The position numbers and the translations under genes are program-made. This document shows, piece after piece, positions 1-8,925 of a stretch of DNA of 64,000 nt. The DNA is from Candidatus Comchoanobacter bicostacola (lineage in GTDB: Bacteria; Pseudomonadota; Gammaproteobacteria; Comchoanobacterales; Comchoanobacteraceae): the NCBI RefSeq assembly GCF_024172705.1, contig NZ_CP092900.1, forward strand, positions 943,336 through 1,007,335, read 5' to 3'. The notes below the pieces were generated by a model. The model saw only the letters and a program-made list of their open reading frames with translations, was not told where the DNA came from and searched no databases. Positions within the stretch are counted from its first letter, which is position 1. Each line of letters opens with the position of its first letter.

Positions 1-1
1 T

Positions 2-1132
2 ATTCAAGTAACCTCTTCTGGGAAGATACACACTGCAGAACAAGTGGGAATATTTGCACCCACGCAAACCAAACAGGAACAACTATCTTGTGGACAAGTA
101 GGCTATATAGTCGCTGGCATTAAAGACATTTACGGCGCACCGGTTGGGGACACCATCACAACCGCCAAAAATGGGGCCTCTGAAGCACTCAGCGGATTCC
201 AAGTCGTCAAGCCTCAAGTCTATGCCGGGCTATTTCCAGCATCCACTGAGCAGTATCAGCTCTTACGGGAGTCCCTAGCCAAGCTTAAACTTAATGACGC
301 TGCTTTATTTTATGAATCAGAAACCTCTCAAGCTCTAGGGTTTGGTTTTAGATGTGGGTTTCTTGGTATGCTACACATGGAAATTGTTCAAGAACGATTA
401 GAAAGAGAGTATAAGCTTGACTTAATTTCTACCGCACCTACTGTGATCTACCAGGTTGAAACCAAAAATGGTGAAACTATAAATGTCGACTGTCCCTCTA
501 AGCTACCGGAAAAAAACCAAATTGCGTGTATCAATGAGCCCATTGCCGACGTTACCCTACTAACCCCTCCAGAATACGTAGGGGCACTCATTACATTATG
601 TATTCAGCGAAGGGGTATACAAAAATCAATCAGCTATGTCGGAAAACAAGCAACGCTCAACTTTCAGATTCCTATGAATGAAGTAATTTTAGACTTCTTT
701 GACCGAGTCAAGTCATTGTCTAGAGGATTTGCGTCACTTGATTATCATTTAGATCACTATGAAGCAGCTCCACTCGTCAAGCTTGATATTATGATCAATG
801 GGGACCCTATTGATGCACTCGCAATTATTGTGCATCAGGATGGGGCCTACCGACAAGGTAGAGCCCTTGCTGCCAAACTAAAATCCCTGATTCCAAAACA
901 AATGTTTGCTGTTGCTATTCAATCCGCTATCGGTTCAAAGATCGTAGCGCGTGAAACGATTAGCGCAATGCGAAAAAATGTAACCGCTAAATGTTATGGT
1001 GGCGACATTTCACGTAAGAAGAAACTTTTAGAAAAGCAAAAAGCAGGTAAAAAGAGGATGAAGCAAATTGGGCAAGTTACCATTCCCCAAGAAGCTTTCT
1101 TAGCGGTAATAAAATCTGACAATACAGACTAA
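2..1132 (+). CDS. lepA: Elongation factor 4 (LepA), C-terminal part, cut by window start
   Basis: The frame is open from base 2, so the N-terminal GTPase domain lies outside the window. What remains covers domains II to IV and the LepA-specific C-terminal domain. Hallmarks are AIKDI-GAPVGDT, the LNDAALFYE and [16 protein letters not shown] stretches of the EF-G-like domain, and the family's diagnostic C-terminal block with [14 protein letters not shown] and KKRMKQIG, which contacts the tRNA at the peptidyl transferase centre. LepA is a ribosomal GTPase linked to back-translocation and initiation fidelity. It is followed 14 nt later by lepB, the usual gammaproteobacterial order. Identity is very secure. 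Confidence 0.97.
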   Translation: MQVTSSGKIHTAEQVGIFAPTQTKQEQLSCGQVGYIVAGIKDIYGAPVGDTITTAKNGASEALSGFQVVKPQVYAGLFPASTEQYQLLRESLAKLKLNDAALFYESETSQALGFGFRCGFLGMLHMEIVQERLEREYKLDLISTAPTVIYQVETKNGETINVDCPSKLPEKNQIACINEPIADVTLLTPPEYVGALITLCIQRRGIQKSISYVGKQATLNFQIPMNEVILDFFDRVKSLSRGFASLDYHLDHYEAAPLVKLDIMINGDPIDALAIIVHQDGAYRQGRALAAKLKSLIPKQMFAVAIQSAIGSKIVARETISAMRKNVTAKCYGGDISRKKKLLEKQKAGKKRMKQIGQVTIPQEAFLAVIKSDNTD

Positions 1133-1146
1133 ATGGAGAGTTAACA

Positions 1147-2088
1147 ATGCAAATGAACTTTTACTTTATATCCTCCCTACTGCTATGCACGACCTTAGTT
1201 CTTAGTGCATACCGGCTTTTTACAAACAAAGGATGGCTTTATAAAGCATACGATAAACCAAATTGGTTATACCATATGCAATATTTTTCTATATTTGCAG
1301 CAGCCTACCTAGCCGTTCAATACTTTAACTCAAGTATATTCCTTACATTTGCCATGATTATTTTAGTCATCGTGCATTTATATGATCTATATGCAAAGAA
1401 GCATTTTCCTCAATCAGAGCTCTCTATTTTAAGAGACTTTAGTCGCGGAACATGGCTGTTCGTAGTCATATTTACATTATTCCGCGCTTTAGCTTATGAT
1501 TACTCTCTAGTACCTTCTGAATCAATGGAGCCCACCTTATTTGCGGGCGACATGTTAATTATTGATAAAACGCACTATCAAAGCAAAATCACACCATTCA
1601 ATGGCGTTAGCATTGCTTGGAGAAAACCACAACGTGGTGATGTTATTGTTTTTTCCAGCCCGGACAACCCTAACATAAATTATATAAAAAGAGTCATAGG
1701 CATAGCTGGTGACCGCGTTCAATATAAAGACCAAGATAAAACATACATTGTTAATGGTGAAGCATTATCACAAAACGAGCATGAATACATATCTACAGAC
1801 TCATATATAGAACAGGCAGATGAGTACATTGATGGCCAAAAACACAGAATTCAACTTGATGACCTATTCTACCCTTCCTTCTCCAAGGAAAATCTCGACA
1901 TTACAGTGCCAGAAGATCACTTCTTTGTATCTGGAGATAATCGTGACCACAGCTTTGACTCCCGCTTCTTTGGCCCTGTCCACGAGAGCGCTATCGTTGG
2001 CAAAGCAAGCCATCGTTTATTTCAACTCAAAACACCCAGCTTTAAACATTGGTTCATTTCATTTAGCAAAAGCGGGAAGTTAGAATAA
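1147..2088 (+). CDS. lepB: Signal peptidase I
   Basis: Membrane-anchored serine protease that removes signal peptides from exported proteins. Of 313 residues, about 110 form N-terminal membrane segments before the catalytic domain. Box B is PSESMEPTL with the nucleophile S126, box C is RGDVIVF, box D is YIKRVIG with the general base K181, and box E is SGDNRDHSFDSRFFGPV. Length is close to the E. coli enzyme (324 aa). A ggagag ribosome site lies just before the ATG. It sits 14 nt behind lepA, as in many gammaproteobacteria, and is probably co-transcribed with it. Confidence 0.97.
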   Translation: MQMNFYFISSLLLCTTLVLSAYRLFTNKGWLYKAYDKPNWLYHMQYFSIFAAAYLAVQYFNSSIFLTFAMIILVIVHLYDLYAKKHFPQSELSILRDFSRGTWLFVVIFTLFRALAYDYSLVPSESMEPTLFAGDMLIIDKTHYQSKITPFNGVSIAWRKPQRGDVIVFSSPDNPNINYIKRVIGIAGDRVQYKDQDKTYIVNGEALSQNEHEYISTDSYIEQADEYIDGQKHRIQLDDLFYPSFSKENLDITVPEDHFFVSGDNRDHSFDSRFFGPVHESAIVGKASHRLFQLKTPSFKHWFISFSKSGKLE

Positions 2089-2092
2089 AGCA

Positions 2093-2121
2093 TTGATTTG
2101 AATAGGTTTTTAATGTATACT
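2093..2121 (+). promoter_or_regulatory. Sigma70-type promoter for rnc-era-recO
   Basis: A -35 box TTGATT (2093-2098) and a -10 box TATACT (2116-2121) are separated by exactly 17 nt, in the short gap between lepB and rnc. Predicted transcription start is near 2128, about 20 nt before the rnc ATG. This would split lepA-lepB from rnc-era-flippases-recO. The rnc ATG has no clear Shine-Dalgarno sequence. Confidence 0.6.
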
Positions 2122-2146
2122 AAATTCAAATAAAGTATTAACTATT

Positions 2147-2794
2147 ATGAACTCAAACCTTTTTGGCTATACATTTAAAAACCCTAAACTGCTTAAGCTA
2201 GCACTGACACACCGCAGTCAGTCATCGCAAAACTATGAGCGTCTTGAATTTCTTGGAGATAGTGTGCTTTCATTATGTATTAGTGCACATATTGTTCATT
2301 CAACCAGCCTCGATGAAGGACAGCTATCTATTATTCGCTCAAAAATCGTAAGCAAATTCAACTTAAACAAAGTTGCAAACACGCTTAGCTTAGACCACCA
2401 TATTATTGCGGCTCCCAAACAAACAATCAGTCAAAATATTAGAGCAGATGTACTTGAAGCATTTATTGGCGCTCTATATTTAGACCAAGGCTTAACTGCA
2501 TGCTCTGAGTTCATTTTCAAACATTTTATCACCGAGTCATTTGACTACAACATTAAAAAAGACAGCAAAACACGCATTCAAGAATGGGCGCACAAAAATA
2601 AGAAAAAGCTACCCAAATATTCAGTGATTGAACAAACCGGACAATCTCACAATGTAATATATACCATACGCTGTGAGACTTGCTGTGGTCTCCAGGCAAC
2701 AGGGTCTGGTCGCTCAAAACAGATTGCTGAGCAGCAAGCTGCCTCTTCACTATATGAAAAAATCATGGAACACAATTATGAAACCTACAGCTAA
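2147..2794 (+). CDS. rnc: Ribonuclease III
   Basis: Double-strand-specific endoribonuclease for rRNA precursor and mRNA processing. The N-terminal nuclease domain carries the signature YERLEFLGDSVL (E34 and D38 metal ligands) and a second acidic pair in RADVLEAFIGALYLD. The C-terminal dsRNA-binding domain spans roughly residues 145-210 (KTRIQEWAHKN, then ATGSGRSKQIAEQQAA). At 215 aa it is slightly shorter than E. coli RNase III (226 aa). Its 3' end overlaps era by 17 nt, the classical rnc-era coupling. A good promoter lies upstream. Confidence 0.97.
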   Translation: MNSNLFGYTFKNPKLLKLALTHRSQSSQNYERLEFLGDSVLSLCISAHIVHSTSLDEGQLSIIRSKIVSKFNLNKVANTLSLDHHIIAAPKQTISQNIRADVLEAFIGALYLDQGLTACSEFIFKHFITESFDYNIKKDSKTRIQEWAHKNKKKLPKYSVIEQTGQSHNVIYTIRCETCCGLQATGSGRSKQIAEQQAASSLYEKIMEHNYETYS

Positions 2795-3644
2795 CATATG
2801 CTTTTCCGGCCGCCCTAACGTAGGGAAGTCAACCTTAACCAATCAACTCCTCAAAACACCGATTGCGATAGAAAGCAACAAGCCACAGACGACCTGGTAT
2901 ACTGTACGTGGACTATTCAAAACACCACAGACTAATTTTATACTAACAGACACACCTGGAATCCATCAAAAGATACACCGCGTTCAGAACAAAAGAATGA
3001 ACCACATTGCACTAAATGCAATGAACGATGCTGATATTATTTGTCATATTATTAAACCTTGTACATGGCATGCTGAAGATGAGAATGTTTACCAAGCTAT
3101 ACAATCATCATCCGCGCCTAAAATACTCCTTGTTAACCAAATCGACCTTTTCTCGGAACATAAACTACTCCCTTTTATTCAAACCTTAAAAGATAAAGCA
3201 TATGATCGCATTCTACCCATCAGTGCACTCAATGGGTTTAATGTCGATTTATTAGTTGAAGACTTGCAAGCCCTGCTCCCTAAAGACACTAAGGGCCATA
3301 ACGACCAAATTCACCATACAGAGCGCTTTCTTGCTCAAGAAATGATACGAGAGCAGCTCATGCAACAACTAGCAGCTGAAATGCCTTATGCAACGTTTAT
3401 TGAAGTGTCTCAAGTGACTCAAGAAGAAAAGCGGTTGGTGATTAATGTTAATTTGCATGTACAACATATAGGACAGAAAAAAATCATTATTGGACAAAAT
3501 GGACAGCAATTGAAAAAAATTGGTGAAAGTGCTCGGAAAAGACTGCAATCCGTATTAAAAAAGCGTATTCTTCTTAAGACTTGGGTAAAAGTAAACCCTA
3601 AATTGACAGAAAACCAATATATAGATAAATATTTTGAACAGTAA
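2778..3644 (+). CDS. era: GTPase Era
   Basis: Essential GTPase that binds the 3' end of 16S rRNA and assists 30S assembly. The ATG at 2778 (GGA eight bases upstream) gives 288 aa beginning just before the G1 loop GRPNVGKST; a longer in-frame reading would add 35 residues lying inside rnc and is not family-like. G3 is DTPGIH. The G4 motif reads NQID instead of the usual NKxD, an unusual change in the guanine-specificity loop. The C-terminal KH domain has IIIGQNGQQLKKIGESARK. It overlaps rnc by 17 nt and the following membrane-protein gene by 11 nt, so translation is probably coupled. Confidence 0.95.
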   Translation: MKPTANICFSGRPNVGKSTLTNQLLKTPIAIESNKPQTTWYTVRGLFKTPQTNFILTDTPGIHQKIHRVQNKRMNHIALNAMNDADIICHIIKPCTWHAEDENVYQAIQSSSAPKILLVNQIDLFSEHKLLPFIQTLKDKAYDRILPISALNGFNVDLLVEDLQALLPKDTKGHNDQIHHTERFLAQEMIREQLMQQLAAEMPYATFIEVSQVTQEEKRLVINVNLHVQHIGQKKIIIGQNGQQLKKIGESARKRLQSVLKKRILLKTWVKVNPKLTENQYIDKYFEQ

Positions 3645-4998
3645 TCCCACCACAGAACAAAACGTATATCTGGCCGCCTACTTTACAGAACAAAACTTAT
3701 ACCTGGCTGCCTACTTTGTAATCTCTCTTATTGCATGGTGCTTAACTAATGAAGCTACTGCACACGCCTCACGTTGGCTTAATAACCAGATTGCTTTTGG
3801 TGAGTTCAGTATATCACTACGAATCACTCATAACTTAGCACATTTATTTGTTATGGGCCAAGAAGCTACTTTGCTGATGTATCTATCCAAATACCATGCA
3901 AACCCTGAAAAAAAATCAGGTCTAATTTATTGGATAGCCCAATCTACACTGATAAAAACTGTAATTCTGATTATTACTGTTTCCTGCACATTAATCTTTT
4001 CCTCTTTATACCCTGAGGAATATAATAACATCAGCATTACATTGCCGATACTCAACACTAGTATCAATATGCCTAGCCAACAACTGCTTACTATTTTTTT
4101 TGCTATGCCCTTTATTGTGATAAGTGGAATATTTGAGCGATTTTTCCTGTTTCTCAAACGGTTTTTCTCAGCATTTTTACCTAGAGGCGTTTATCAGCCC
4201 ATTTTATTTTCTACCTTACTATACTGCCTGCCGCAAAACATGACACCCAATGTCATTAGCGCACTGATTATTTATTGCGTTAGCTTTATCATGTCTTCCA
4301 TTATTTACGCACTCTTTTCGTACTACAGTGGCTTTTCAATCAGTGCAAAGAAAGACCTTAGTGACAAAAAAACATGGCATGCATCAGGACTCCTTTATAC
4401 ATTAAGTACCTTAATTATTAAAGGAACCCCCTCACTTTCATTATTTTTCCTAAAACAACTGGGCCCTGTAGAAAACGTAGTTGGTTTTTATGCAGCAATT
4501 GCTACACTCAATTATGGATTCCATCTACTAACCAAACCCTTTGATAGCTATCTAAAACCTTCCATAGCCACACTCTACCACCAAGGACAAATCCAAGAGC
4601 TCCAAGATAAAATCAATCAAATCAACAAACTTCGCTGGCTTATTATTCTCACACTTACCTTAACACTAGCTATAGCTGGTCACTATTTACTTGGCCGATA
4701 CGGTGAAGACTTTCCACTATATTATAGTGGACTTGTCATTGCCTCAGTACTGTCTTGCTGTCAATATTTAGGACAACTTGCTCATGAAACCTTGAACTAT
4801 ACCAATAACCAAAGCACCTTATCAAAGATAATGTTATTTCAATTAATACTAATCGCCCTATGTGCCAAAATACTCATCCCTAAATTTGGCCTTATTGGCG
4901 CCATTATTAGCCAAGGGCTCCCTTGTGCGCTGTGCACCTTCCTCAGTGCATACATGCTAAGAAAAAAGACCGGATTGAAAGTATACTTCGCTTTCTGA
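3634..4998 (+). CDS. Wzx/MATE-like polytopic membrane protein, probable flippase (paralogue 1)
   Basis: 454-aa protein with about 12 hydrophobic segments and the general pattern of polysaccharide/lipid-linked oligosaccharide flippases (MVF/MATE superfamily). An amphipathic N-terminal helix pair precedes GQEATLLMYLSKY, and it ends in a KFGLIGAIISQGLP-type segment typical of the family C-terminus. The start is TTG at 3634, overlapping era by 11 nt. The next possible ATG (3736) would remove the first helix. Residues 7-28 consist of a tandem duplicated 11-residue unit. It resembles the next gene over its whole length, so the two are paralogues. The substrate is unknown; no glycosyltransferases lie nearby. 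Confidence 0.7.
   Translation: MNSNPTTEQNVYLAAYFTEQNLYLAAYFVISLIAWCLTNEATAHASRWLNNQIAFGEFSISLRITHNLAHLFVMGQEATLLMYLSKYHANPEKKSGLIYWIAQSTLIKTVILIITVSCTLIFSSLYPEEYNNISITLPILNTSINMPSQQLLTIFFAMPFIVISGIFERFFLFLKRFFSAFLPRGVYQPILFSTLLYCLPQNMTPNVISALIIYCVSFIMSSIIYALFSYYSGFSISAKKDLSDKKTWHASGLLYTLSTLIIKGTPSLSLFFLKQLGPVENVVGFYAAIATLNYGFHLLTKPFDSYLKPSIATLYHQGQIQELQDKINQINKLRWLIILTLTLTLAIAGHYLLGRYGEDFPLYYSGLVIASVLSCCQYLGQLAHETLNYTNNQSTLSKIMLFQLILIALCAKILIPKFGLIGAIISQGLPCALCTFLSAYMLRKKTGLKVYFAF
3652..3717 (+). repeat. 33-bp tandem direct repeat at the 5' end of flippase 1
   Basis: Two head-to-tail 33-bp copies, 3652-3684 and 3685-3717, differ at only 3 positions. They keep the reading frame and duplicate the peptide TEQN(V/L)YLAAYF at the protein N-terminus. 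The differences are one conservative replacement and two silent changes, which suggests the duplication is recent but has been translated since. Confidence 0.9.
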
Positions 4999-5053
4999 TT
5001 GATTCACACCCGCGCATAGATTAAGCTATAAAAAGATTACACCCTGGATTGTT

Positions 5054-6334
5054 GTGAACAAAACTACAACCTTATATTTTACAGTGGTTGCTTCACTCGG
5101 AGCTTATCTGCTGTTTTTTTATGCTAACATCCATTTACTTTCTCAACTAGGAAGTGCAGAATATGGTGACTTTTATCGCATAAGTAGAACACTGTTGCTC
5201 GTATCAACTTTTATTATTATCGCTAAACAGGCGTCTCTAACTTTTTATAAACCACAATACGAAAAAACACATAAAAAGCTTATGCGTCGTAATATTCTAG
5301 CGTGGTTCTCTGAAAATATGATACTCACGGCTGTTGTGCTTGCAATCAGTGCTGCAACGATTAGTAGCGTGCTCTATCTTATGAACAACACTGTTTTTAC
5401 TAGTGCGTTTCAAGGAAAGCCCTATCAGTTTGCTATTTTTTTCGCGCCTATACTTGCATTCTTTTTTATTCTTATTAGCCTAAGCCTGTCACAAGAAAAC
5501 CTTTCTTCTGCAGCTATAGCATCCCTAACAATTATACCGAGCATTACTGTTGCAATCATATTTACATTGGCTCTAGCTATTATCCAGCCCTCTCATATAT
5601 CAATGTTAGCACTCTGCTTATTCAGCCAAATAATCGCACTCTGCTTGTACTTTTTTATAAGTCAAAAATTCAATAAACACCGATTTCTAACCAACTACTC
5701 TTCATCTGAACATGCACATGCATACAGCACGAACAGAAACTTTTGGCTATGCACTTTATTTTATCATTTATCATTTGGTGTCTCCCTACTCGCATTAGAA
5801 CTCTTTTCCTCTGAAAGTAGCGTTGGCGAATATGCAAGCCTCATTACAATTGCGATTGGATATTATGCGATTATGTCACCTCTGTATACTTATCTATCCT
5901 CTCAGGCATCCATCCATATCGAAACAAACTTATCGGCTTTAGAGCCTATTTTAAAAATGATCAAAAACATACATATTGTTTTTACCTCTGGGCTAACATT
6001 AGTTATCTTATTTTTCGCCCAACCCTTGCTTAACACCTTAAACCTAGCAAGTAACGCCAACCTGCTGATAACCAGCACCCTTTTATTTTTCATGTGTGCT
6101 ATATCCAGGCCTTATATCAGAATCGTATTGCACTCCCGCTATGAAAAAATCGGAATGAAGCTACAACTTATCCAATTTTCCACTACTTTGCTACTGCTTA
6201 TTATAACAATTCCCAAACTCGGTATTTTAGGCGCACTTCTTTCTGATACACTACCCGTAATACTAACAAACCTTATGGCTTATTATATATGTACGCAACA
6301 CCTGGGACTGTATCAAAAACCTGTCAACAGCTAA
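5054..6334 (+). CDS. Wzx/MATE-like polytopic membrane protein, probable flippase (paralogue 2)
   Basis: 426-aa membrane protein with about 12 predicted transmembrane segments. It starts at a GTG (5054). Its N-terminus (GSAEYGDFYRISRTLLLV, KQASLTFYKPQYEK) aligns with the matching region of the upstream gene, and its C-terminus has the same PKLGILGALLSDTLP pattern, so the two arose by duplication. The family moves lipid-linked sugars or lipids across the inner membrane. This pair could work as a heterodimer or serve two substrates, but nothing in the sequence decides that. Its 3' end overlaps recO by 46 nt. Confidence 0.7.
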   Translation: MNKTTTLYFTVVASLGAYLLFFYANIHLLSQLGSAEYGDFYRISRTLLLVSTFIIIAKQASLTFYKPQYEKTHKKLMRRNILAWFSENMILTAVVLAISAATISSVLYLMNNTVFTSAFQGKPYQFAIFFAPILAFFFILISLSLSQENLSSAAIASLTIIPSITVAIIFTLALAIIQPSHISMLALCLFSQIIALCLYFFISQKFNKHRFLTNYSSSEHAHAYSTNRNFWLCTLFYHLSFGVSLLALELFSSESSVGEYASLITIAIGYYAIMSPLYTYLSSQASIHIETNLSALEPILKMIKNIHIVFTSGLTLVILFFAQPLLNTLNLASNANLLITSTLLFFMCAISRPYIRIVLHSRYEKIGMKLQLIQFSTTLLLLIITIPKLGILGALLSDTLPVILTNLMAYYICTQHLGLYQKPVNS

Positions 6335-6948
6335 CCGTTGGCTATCTGATACATGTTAGGCCACATAATGAAAAAACTCAATTTATTGTATTATTTACCC
6401 ACCAGGAAGGTCTTGTTTCTCTGGCATGTAGCACTAAGAAAGTATACCACCCGTTTACTCGGTACCAAATCAGCAGGACCGGATCGAAGCGCTCAGCTAA
6501 AATAGAAGCTACATTAGATGCACCTTATCTATTCACGCACAAAAAGCTATACTGTGCACTCTATCTCAATGAGCTTATTTATCACTTTTGTAAAGAAAAA
6601 GACGCTCACCCTCAGCTATTTATTTACTATGCAGAGTCATTAGCCCAACTTGAACAACAAAAAATAGTAGAGCCGGTACTTCGTCGATTTGAAATCAACC
6701 TGCTCAAAGAAGCTGGCTATGAATTATCGACAACTGGAATCAATCAGCCCTATTGCACGTTTTCACCGAATAATGGCTTAATGGGATGCATGAATAAAGC
6801 ACCTAACGCAATTGCTGTACCAGAGCTACAGTCAACACTCAATAATTACACCAGCAGCGCCGAGGGAAAACAGTTTATCCGAAACATCATCAACCTCATC
6901 TTAAGCAAACAAACTAAATCCCGTCTATTTTATGAAAAAATAAATTAA
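6289..6948 (+). CDS. recO: DNA repair protein RecO
   Basis: RecO anneals complementary strands and, with RecR, loads RecA on SSB-coated gaps. Family features: an N-terminal OB fold (VGYLIHVRPHNEKTQFIVLFTHQEG), the LYLNELIYHFC helix, the strongly conserved LRRFEINLLKEAGY signature near residue 140, and the closing TKSRLFYEK helix. At 219 aa it is a little shorter than E. coli RecO (242 aa), with no clear zinc site. The ATG at 6289 lies inside the preceding gene. era-recO adjacency is normal in gammaproteobacteria; here the two flippase genes separate them. Confidence 0.88.
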   Translation: MYATPGTVSKTCQQLTVGYLIHVRPHNEKTQFIVLFTHQEGLVSLACSTKKVYHPFTRYQISRTGSKRSAKIEATLDAPYLFTHKKLYCALYLNELIYHFCKEKDAHPQLFIYYAESLAQLEQQKIVEPVLRRFEINLLKEAGYELSTTGINQPYCTFSPNNGLMGCMNKAPNAIAVPELQSTLNNYTSSAEGKQFIRNIINLILSKQTKSRLFYEKIN

Positions 6949-7008
6949 ATAAAAACTGACAACCTAAAAATCCAAAGTATAAATCACATAGTTTATAGGA
7001 GTAGATCA

Positions 7009-7155
7009 ATGCAGATTAAACACAAAAAGATAGCAACGGGTGCAACCATTGGAAGTGTGACTGGATTTATAGTCAGCGGATTATTTTATACCAACCTCTT
7101 TCCCATATTATTATTTTTAGCCCTTGGCGTTATTGTCGGAGGCCTAACCCCATAG
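7009..7155 (+). CDS. 48-aa glycine-rich small membrane protein
   Basis: Short gene with a strong ribosome site (AGGAG at 6997-7001, 7 nt before the ATG). After a basic start (MQIKHKK) it has two hydrophobic stretches with glycine-zipper spacing (GATIGSVTGFIVSG and LALGVIVGG), typical of small membrane-embedded peptides. It ends 2 nt before the end of convergent hemY. Function unknown. The clean ribosome site and good hydrophobic pattern make it a likely real gene. Confidence 0.6.
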   Translation: MQIKHKKIATGATIGSVTGFIVSGLFYTNLFPILLFLALGVIVGGLTP

Positions 7156-7157
7156 CA

Positions 7158-8228
7158 TTAGTGACTCAAAAAACGTCCCTTAACGGAACGCTCAATGAGT
7201 TGCGCAGTATCTAATAAGCTTTCCCCACTTTGTGCAGCAAGATATGAGCGAACGTACAATAAATCTGCTTCATCTGGAGCCCGACTTAACGCTTTATCCA
7301 AGACTTGTATTTTATTACTTATAGGAAGCTCGGAGTCAATAATCAACCCTAAAATACGCGGGTCCTCTAATAAGGTCAGCTGAGACAGCTGGTATACAAG
7401 CTGATCCCACTGCTTTGTATGACTCAAGCTATACAACTTATAATACGCCATAGTTTTATCCTGACTAATATCTCTAGATAAAGAGCCTACCTTTTGAACC
7501 AGCCCCCTGATATCATCCCTTTTAATGAACCGATCAAAGAGTGCCGCATAACTGAGGCCCAGTACTGAAACTGCTTCAGAATGGGGTAAAAACCTTCGAA
7601 TGACAGATTCGTGCTCAATCAAGATAGAGTAATGATTGCTTATATTCACATAGCGAACCAATGATTGGACAATATCTTTAGTATGTATATTACGCTTAAT
7701 TGCATCTTCTAAAATACTGACTGCTCGATCACTTTGCTGCTGCTGATACGCCAAATAAGCACGGAACCAAATCAACCAACTCGATGAGTAACGGCCAGAG
7801 TGTACAATCTTAGCCAACACTGTATCTAATTCATCCACCATTTGAGCCTGATTCATCCATAAAGCAATCCACAACTGATCAGACACACTGAGGGATTGAA
7901 TCATTTGCATTTGCTGCACAGCACGCACATACTCTTCATTCAATGCATAAATAATTGCCTGTTGCCTGGCCTGTTCAGCATCCTTAACTTTACGTGTCTG
8001 CCAATAAAACTTAAAACGACTGGGTAGCAACCTTAAGTCACGAATACGTGCAGTCAGCCAATTTAGAACTAAGATCAATAGCACAAATAAAACAACTGCA
8101 AACCATAAATCAACCCCTACCTTATTTTGACCTACTATTAAGATAATTTCACCATGATAACTGGTGTATAAAATAGCAAACAAGCTCATTGCCAACGCTG
8201 AGAAGAATGCAATCAATTTATTCATCAC
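7158..8228 (-). CDS. hemY: HemY-like inner-membrane TPR protein
   Basis: 356 aa with two N-terminal transmembrane segments (about residues 4-22 and 40-60), then a basic linker (RIRDLRLLPSRFKFYWQTRKVKDAEQ) and helical TPR-like repeats to the end. The pattern SYHGEIILIVGQNKVGVDLW between the membrane segments fits the HemY N-terminal domain (E. coli HemY ends TM1 with GHQGYVLIQ). HemY is associated with late haem synthesis in gammaproteobacteria, probably as a scaffold. It overlaps the upstream HemX-position gene by 11 nt. hemC and hemD, its usual neighbours, are not next to it. Confidence 0.75.
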   Translation of the reverse strand: MMNKLIAFFSALAMSLFAILYTSYHGEIILIVGQNKVGVDLWFAVVLFVLLILVLNWLTARIRDLRLLPSRFKFYWQTRKVKDAEQARQQAIIYALNEEYVRAVQQMQMIQSLSVSDQLWIALWMNQAQMVDELDTVLAKIVHSGRYSSSWLIWFRAYLAYQQQQSDRAVSILEDAIKRNIHTKDIVQSLVRYVNISNHYSILIEHESVIRRFLPHSEAVSVLGLSYAALFDRFIKRDDIRGLVQKVGSLSRDISQDKTMAYYKLYSLSHTKQWDQLVYQLSQLTLLEDPRILGLIIDSELPISNKIQVLDKALSRAPDEADLLYVRSYLAAQSGESLLDTAQLIERSVKGRFLSH

Positions 8229-8769
8229 TACCTCCTACACGCTTAGTCATAAGCAATGATATGGATGGATTTTCTTGCCACGATAGATCCGATTGATCTA
8301 ACCAGGTCTGTAACATCACCTGGATGTCATCCCAACCAACAAAACCATTTTGTGCAGACAACCATCCCAGTTGTAGAATCATCTTTAACTCCTTCAAATT
8401 TTCATTCTTAGCCGTTGACTCAAAATAAAAAGGACCTTTTTTTGCAGACAGAGTATCCGGTGTATGCAATAAATCATTAATAGCTGCTAAAACATGCTCC
8501 CTTCTCTCTCTCTCTTCCTCTATTTGAGAACATAAGCGTTGCGTCTCCGCCTCCGGTAACTCGTCTATCAGGGCTAATACTCTGTCATACTGTCCCAGAC
8601 CCATCCATATTGGAACTTCATTAAAACCCTCCGGCATTTGGTACACCTGAGTCACTTGTGGGTTGATATGACTGAGCGCATGCAACCTATACTCTAGCCG
8701 AACAACATAACCTAAAAAACACAGAACAAACAAACCCACAGACACTGGCATTATTTTTTTTAACATCAT
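8218..8769 (-). CDS. Single-pass membrane protein in the HemX position, probably a shortened HemX
   Basis: 183 aa: one N-terminal transmembrane anchor (residues 8-24), then a soluble helical domain with a charged coil (ETQRLCSQIEEERERRE) and a C-terminal helical hairpin (ENLKELKMILQLGWLSAQ, MLQTWLDQSD). HemX proteins have the same order of anchor, coil and paired helices but are about 350-400 aa, so if this is HemX it has lost about half. The call rests mainly on co-transcription with hemY. There are two possible ATGs (8769, 8766). Confidence 0.45.
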   Translation of the reverse strand: MMLKKIMPVSVGLFVLCFLGYVVRLEYRLHALSHINPQVTQVYQMPEGFNEVPIWMGLGQYDRVLALIDELPEAETQRLCSQIEEERERREHVLAAINDLLHTPDTLSAKKGPFYFESTAKNENLKELKMILQLGWLSAQNGFVGWDDIQVMLQTWLDQSDLSWQENPSISLLMTKRVGGSDE

Positions 8770-8925
8770 ATTTTATCATAGAAATAATTTATTATAGCAA
8801 ATCCAATAATGAATACCAGAGCATGTCCAATTGATATATATAACATTAGCCAAAGACTGGTATTTTTTGATTGTGCTTAACCATAAGCCACTTTATTATT
8901 TATAGAGAGTAAAATTAATTAAACT

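Noticed and set aside
2673..2777. 35-codon upstream extension of era
   Set aside because: Lies entirely inside rnc in another frame, is not family-like, and the ATG at 2778 has a usable ribosome site.
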